Assembly: GCA_017882945.1 (NCBI GenBank)
Contig: JADGON010000161.1
Coordinates: forward strand, 1 to 16,759
DNA from: Acidimicrobiia bacterium
GTDB taxonomy: Bacteria > Actinomycetota > Acidimicrobiia > IMCC26256 > JAENVU01
Length of the DNA stretch: 16,759 nt
Direction of reading: 5' to 3'
Each line of letters starts with the position of its first letter. The stretch's first letter is position 1. A program made the position numbers and the translations under genes. Under the pieces are notes generated by a model. The model made no database searches. It was not told the DNA's origin and saw nothing but the letters and a program-made list of their open reading frames with translations. Positions 12,490 through 16,759 of this stretch are shown in pieces.

Positions 12490-13530
12490 GTGAGCCTGGA
12501 TCAATTCCTGAAAGAGCGAGAGCCGCGCTGGACCGAGCTCAACGGGCTCATCACTCGGTCGGGTCGTCGGAGCCGCCTCGATCCTGATGCGGTGCGCCGG
12601 CTCGGAGCGCTCTACCGATCCGCGGCCGCCGACCTCGCGGTCGCCCGGCGGCAGTACTCCGGCGATCCGGTCGTCGGCCGGCTCGAGGACCTCGTTCGCC
12701 GGGCGCGTCAGGTCGTCTACGGCAGCGAACGGCGGCAGCTCTCCTTCCGATACTTCGTGACGACGGGCTATTGGCAACGCGTGCGCGAGCGCCCGCTGCT
12801 CCTGCTGACCGCGTTCCTGCTGATCATGGGGCCCTGGATCCTCTCGGGGATCTGGGCGGTGCGCGAACCGGCGCGGGCCCAGGGCCTCGTGCCCGGTCAG
12901 TTCAGCACCGTCGTCGATCGGAAGAAGGCGGACTTCGGCCTGACCAGTGACCAGAAGGCGGAGGTCTCGACCGCGATCTTCACCAACAACATCCGCGTCA
13001 CGTTCCTCGCGTTCGCGACCGGCATCGCCGCGGGCCTGGGAACGGCGCTCGTGCTGGTGTACCAGGGCATCACGCTCGGCACCGTCTTCGGATTGACCAT
13101 TCACGCGGGCAACGGCAAGCCGCTCTTCGAGTTCGTGTCGCCCCATGGCGTGCTCGAGATCAGCTGCATCATCGTTGCCGGCGCAGCGGGGATGCGCATG
13201 GGTTGGGCTCTCGTCGCCCCGGGTCGGCGTCGACGGCGAGATGCGCTCGCGACCGAGGCGCGCGCGGCCGGGGAGATCGCGGTCGGTACCGCACTCGTGC
13301 TCGTGTTCTGCGGGATCGTCGAAGGCAGCCTGAGCACTTCCGGGATCGGGCTCGTCCCGGCGATCATCGTCGGGCTGCTCATCGGCGGGTCGTTCTGGTC
13401 GCTCGTCTTCTGGCGCGGCCGGCCCGACCGCAGTGATCTGCGCGACGGTTCGGGCGACGAGGACGCAGTGCCCGAACCGGTTCGGCCGTCGGTGCTCCCG
13501 GCTACACCAGCGCCCGCGACTTCGCGTTGA
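12490..13530 (+). CDS. SpoIIM/DUF95-like integral membrane protein
   Basis: The 346-residue protein has a soluble helical N-terminus (about 1-95, SLDQFLKEREPRWTELNGLI) and about five or six membrane segments from residue 100 on (for example LLLLTAFLLIMGPWILSGIW and VGTALVLVFCGIVEGSL). It carries the family hallmark SPHGVLEISCIIVAGAAGMR. The tail is hydrophilic. Despite the name, such proteins occur in non-sporulating bacteria next to RDD, DUF58 and MoxR genes; the role is unknown and presumably membrane-based. The GTG start fits the family N-terminus and no Shine-Dalgarno sequence is seen. The last 29 nt overlap the 3' end of the convergent DUF58 gene. Confidence 0.88.
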   Translation: MSLDQFLKEREPRWTELNGLITRSGRRSRLDPDAVRRLGALYRSAAADLAVARRQYSGDPVVGRLEDLVRRARQVVYGSERRQLSFRYFVTTGYWQRVRERPLLLLTAFLLIMGPWILSGIWAVREPARAQGLVPGQFSTVVDRKKADFGLTSDQKAEVSTAIFTNNIRVTFLAFATGIAAGLGTALVLVYQGITLGTVFGLTIHAGNGKPLFEFVSPHGVLEISCIIVAGAAGMRMGWALVAPGRRRRRDALATEARAAGEIAVGTALVLVFCGIVEGSLSTSGIGLVPAIIVGLLIGGSFWSLVFWRGRPDRSDLRDGSGDEDAVPEPVRPSVLPATPAPATSR

Positions 13531-14815
13531 GGTAGGCGGAGACGCACGCGGCCGCGAGCTGATCCGGCGCAGCCTCGACGAGCACGGTGCCCGAGCGCCG
13601 GAGCCGGCTCACCACCCGGTTGCGCGCGTCCAGGACGTCCAGCGCCACGACGGCGGAGAAGACGTCGGCCTGATCGTCCGGCGGGCGGGTCAGCAGGTCC
13701 GTGAGGTCCGGGTCCCGGCAGCTCGCGATCGCCACGGCATGACGGCGGGTGAGGACCGGGACCGCCTCGAGGAGCGCGGACGCTGCGGCTTCGTCGAGCA
13801 GGTCGGTGAACACGATGACGAACGCGCGCTTGCCTCCACCCACGGTGCGGAACGCGAGCTCGTAGTCCGCGTCAACCGGACGGGGCTCCAGGTCGTAGAC
13901 CGCTCGGACGACGGCATCGCTGCCCCGGCGGCGCGGTCGGAGGTGACGGCGGACGGTCTCGTCGAACGCGAGGACGCCGGCCCGGTCGCCCAGCTCGTCG
14001 GCGACGTAGGCGACTGCGGCAACCGCGTCGAGGGCCGCATCGAGTCGTGTGCGATCGGCGATGGGGGCGGCCATCAGCCGGCCGGTGTCGACGACGCAGA
14101 CGATGTCGCGGTCCTGCTCGACCCGGAACTGGTTGCTCATCGGCCGACCGGTGCGCTGGGTGGCCGGCCAGTTGATCTGGCGGACATCGTCATCGGGCAG
14201 GTACTCGCGGATGGACTCGAAGTCGGTGCCGAGCCCGAGCGGGCCGCGGGTCAGCCGGCCCGGATCTCGGAACCGGCCGCGCCGCACCGAGAGCGCGAGG
14301 CGCCGTGCCGCGGGCAGGTCGGGGTAGACGACGACCTCGGTCGGGTCGGGTTCGTTGCGGAACCAGCACGCGAGCGCGAGTGGGCCGTCGACGCGCGTCG
14401 CGACGGGCGGAACAGGGTAATTCCCGCGGCGACGGGCCACGATCGTCGTGTCGAGCGTGTCGTCTCGCTCCGCCGTCTCGACGATCAGGTCGGGCCCAAC
14501 CGGTTGGCGGACGCGCACTCGCCGCGCCGCGGGGTGCTCGGTCTCGACCGCGAGCGCGGTCGGTACCCCTCGCGCCAGCACGGTGGGCATCCGTCGCGAG
14601 ACGATTGGCCGCGCCCGCGAGATGGTCGCGTCGACGCCGAACGCCGCGAGTACGGCGACCGCCGCGAGCAACGCGATCGTGGTCGAGGTCACCAGTGCGA
14701 GTGCCGCGGCCGCGACCAGGAGGAATCCGCAGCGGCGTGAGATCCCGAGCGGGGCGACCGAGAGCCCGATCACCAGCGCGGTGCCGAGCGCGAGCACGAG
14801 CACGATCTGTCCCAT
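13502..14815 (-). CDS. DUF58-domain protein (MoxR partner)
   Basis: The 437-residue protein has two N-terminal hydrophobic segments (VLVLALGTALVIGLSVAPLG and LLVAAAALALVTSTTIALLA) and an extracytoplasmic or cytoplasmic beta-rich middle. The DUF58 core is at about 195-290 (LGTDFESIREYLPDDDVRQI, then NWPATQRTGRP). The vWA-like part that follows begins DIVCVVDTGRLM; a classic MIDAS would read D-x-S-x-S, but here it reads DTGRL, so metal binding is doubtful. DUF58 proteins are regular partners of MoxR ATPases. The ATG at 14815 is 8 bp after the moxR stop, so cotranscription is clear. The 3' end overlaps the spoIIM-like gene by 29 nt. Confidence 0.92.
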   Translation of the reverse strand: MGQIVLVLALGTALVIGLSVAPLGISRRCGFLLVAAAALALVTSTTIALLAAVAVLAAFGVDATISRARPIVSRRMPTVLARGVPTALAVETEHPAARRVRVRQPVGPDLIVETAERDDTLDTTIVARRRGNYPVPPVATRVDGPLALACWFRNEPDPTEVVVYPDLPAARRLALSVRRGRFRDPGRLTRGPLGLGTDFESIREYLPDDDVRQINWPATQRTGRPMSNQFRVEQDRDIVCVVDTGRLMAAPIADRTRLDAALDAVAAVAYVADELGDRAGVLAFDETVRRHLRPRRRGSDAVVRAVYDLEPRPVDADYELAFRTVGGGKRAFVIVFTDLLDEAAASALLEAVPVLTRRHAVAIASCRDPDLTDLLTRPPDDQADVFSAVVALDVLDARNRVVSRLRRSGTVLVEAAPDQLAAACVSAYLNAKSRALV

Positions 14816-14823
14816 GCGCTGAC

Positions 14824-15749
<926 letters not shown>

Positions 15750-15753
<4 letters not shown>

Positions 15754-16759
15754 GGTGCTCCCTTCTCGGCCCGGGCCAGCGCGCGCCCGGCAGCCAGGAT
15801 GCTCTCATTGTCGGTCGCGGGCGTGAACAGCGCGTCGATCTCTTCGCGACTCCATCCCGCCCGGGCCGCTTCGGCGCGAATCAGCTCGGGCGGCGCGTCA
15901 GCCGGGAGACCGGCGCGGCGCGCGAGATGGTCGCGCGCGGCGGCCTGGAGTGGCGCGATCGCCTCGGCGGGGCGGCGAGTGCGAGAGAGCGCGGTGCCGA
16001 GCGCGTCGACGTAGAGGCGGCGCGGCGGGGCGAGCTTGCGCACCGTCTCCTCGGCGGGGCCCAGTCGTCGGGACGCGGCGATGAGCGTGAGCAGCGCCGC
16101 GAGCGCACCACCGACGAGCGCGACCTTCCAACGGCCCGGGATCGCATCGAACCCGGAGGCGGAGCCGAACCCGTGCGGTCCCTCGACGAAGACCACCGAT
16201 CGGTGCCCGGCGCCGGCGAGCGCGATCCCGAAGGCCGCGTTCTGGGCCTGGTCGAGCCGGCGGTTCTGCAGCGGTGACGTGTCCGCGAGGAGCACGACCG
16301 GTCCGGGTACGGCCTGCTCGATCGTCAAGGAGGTGCCCGACGGACTCTCCCAGCTTCCGGCACCATCCGTGCGCACGGTGTACCGGTCGGCACCGATCCG
16401 CGCACCGGTGACCGTGGGTCCGTTCGGAACCCAGCGCGACGCGTTGCCGATGAGCTGGTCGGTCCAGCTCGTTGCGCTCTCGCCCCCCACCACGAGGCGG
16501 CCACCAGACCGGACGAACTCGGTGACGGCCGCGCGCTCGGACTTCGAGGGCGAGTCGGCGTCGAGCACGATGACCGTGTCGCGGGGGTCGAGGCTGCCCG
16601 GCCGGAGCGTGCCGCGCGCCCGGGTGGTGGGATGGCCGAACCGCTCGAGCAGCTGCGCGTAGCCCGCGGTCCCGGTGCTCGCCGTCGAGTAGGACGATGA
16701 CCGCTCGCCCGACGGATCGGCGCCCCGAGTCGCGGCGTCGAGCAGCCCGAGCCCGACGT
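15750..16759 (-). CDS. DUF4350-domain membrane protein, N-terminus outside the window
   Basis: The frame is open to the right edge, so the true start is beyond 16759; a GTG at 16568 is internal. The visible 335 residues contain YAQLLERFGHPTTRA and VIVLDADSPSKSERAAVTEF, then VRSGGRLVVGGE, typical of DUF4350 (a glutamine-amidotransferase-like, receptor-type fold). A membrane segment, VALVGGALAALLTLIAAS, follows after GPHGFGSASGFDAIPGRWK. The C-terminus is helical and cytosolic (about 130 residues, with EELRKLAPPRR-like and DHLARRAGLP stretches). It is usually found beside MoxR and DUF58, as here; the function is unknown. The stop codon overlaps the moxR start by 4 nt. Confidence 0.88.

Overview
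The window is a GC-rich chromosomal segment from an actinobacterium-like genome. Codon third positions are almost all G or C, GTG and TTG starts are common, several genes look leaderless, and the block tRNA-Ser / SRP RNA / dnaX / ybaB / recR is chromosomal housekeeping DNA. The gene set (RDD, SpoIIM-like, DUF58, MoxR and DUF4350 proteins; an ECF42 sigma factor with a DGPF/YCII partner; metY-metX) fits Actinomycetota. I lean to an Acidimicrobiia-like lineage, but no feature here fixes the class. I see no insertion sequence, prophage, integron or CRISPR array.

Layout. (1) 1-720: the 3' end of a sulfide:quinone-reductase-like flavoprotein gene cut by an in-frame TAG, then a small ABM/dimeric alpha-beta-barrel protein and a strong hairpin. 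(2) 702-2261: a leaderless methyltransferase gene on the minus strand, divergent from a thioredoxin gene and a CueR-like MerR regulator. These two lie behind a textbook MerR-type promoter with a 19-bp spacer and a perfect dyad. (3) 2269-4053: an ECF42 sigma factor (minus) preceded by its DGPF/YCII protein, with a candidate self-type promoter TGTCGA-17-CGAC. (4) 4104-7441: tRNA-Ser(GGA), a large (about 278 nt) SRP RNA, dnaX, ybaB/ebfC and recR, an order much like that of Bacillus subtilis. (5) 7438-9963: the metY-metX operon for methionine synthesis (minus). (6) 9979-10908: two small membrane-protein genes, DUF4234 and DUF2752, ending at a strong hairpin. (7) 10936-16759: a membrane/AAA+ cluster made of a poly-proline membrane protein, an RDD protein, a SpoIIM-like protein, DUF58, a MoxR ATPase and a DUF4350 protein that runs off the right edge.

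How the parts work together. DnaX, YbaB and RecR serve replication and recombinational repair, and the SRP RNA serves membrane targeting. MetX acylates homoserine and MetY exchanges the acyl group for sulfide. The MoxR/DUF58/DUF4350 trio is translationally tight: DUF4350 and MoxR share a GTGA overlap, and MoxR-DUF58 follows closely. It probably acts at the membrane as a chaperone-like module together with the neighbouring RDD and SpoIIM proteins, although no function is proven for this cluster in general.

The most interesting signals are regulatory: the MerR operator in front of a thioredoxin gene, the ECF42 autoregulatory promoter, and a recurring arrangement in which a TANNNT-like -10 box sits exactly 6-7 nt before the start codon. 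The last of these includes one divergent pair whose -10 boxes overlap by two bases. I found no convincing wholly new system.
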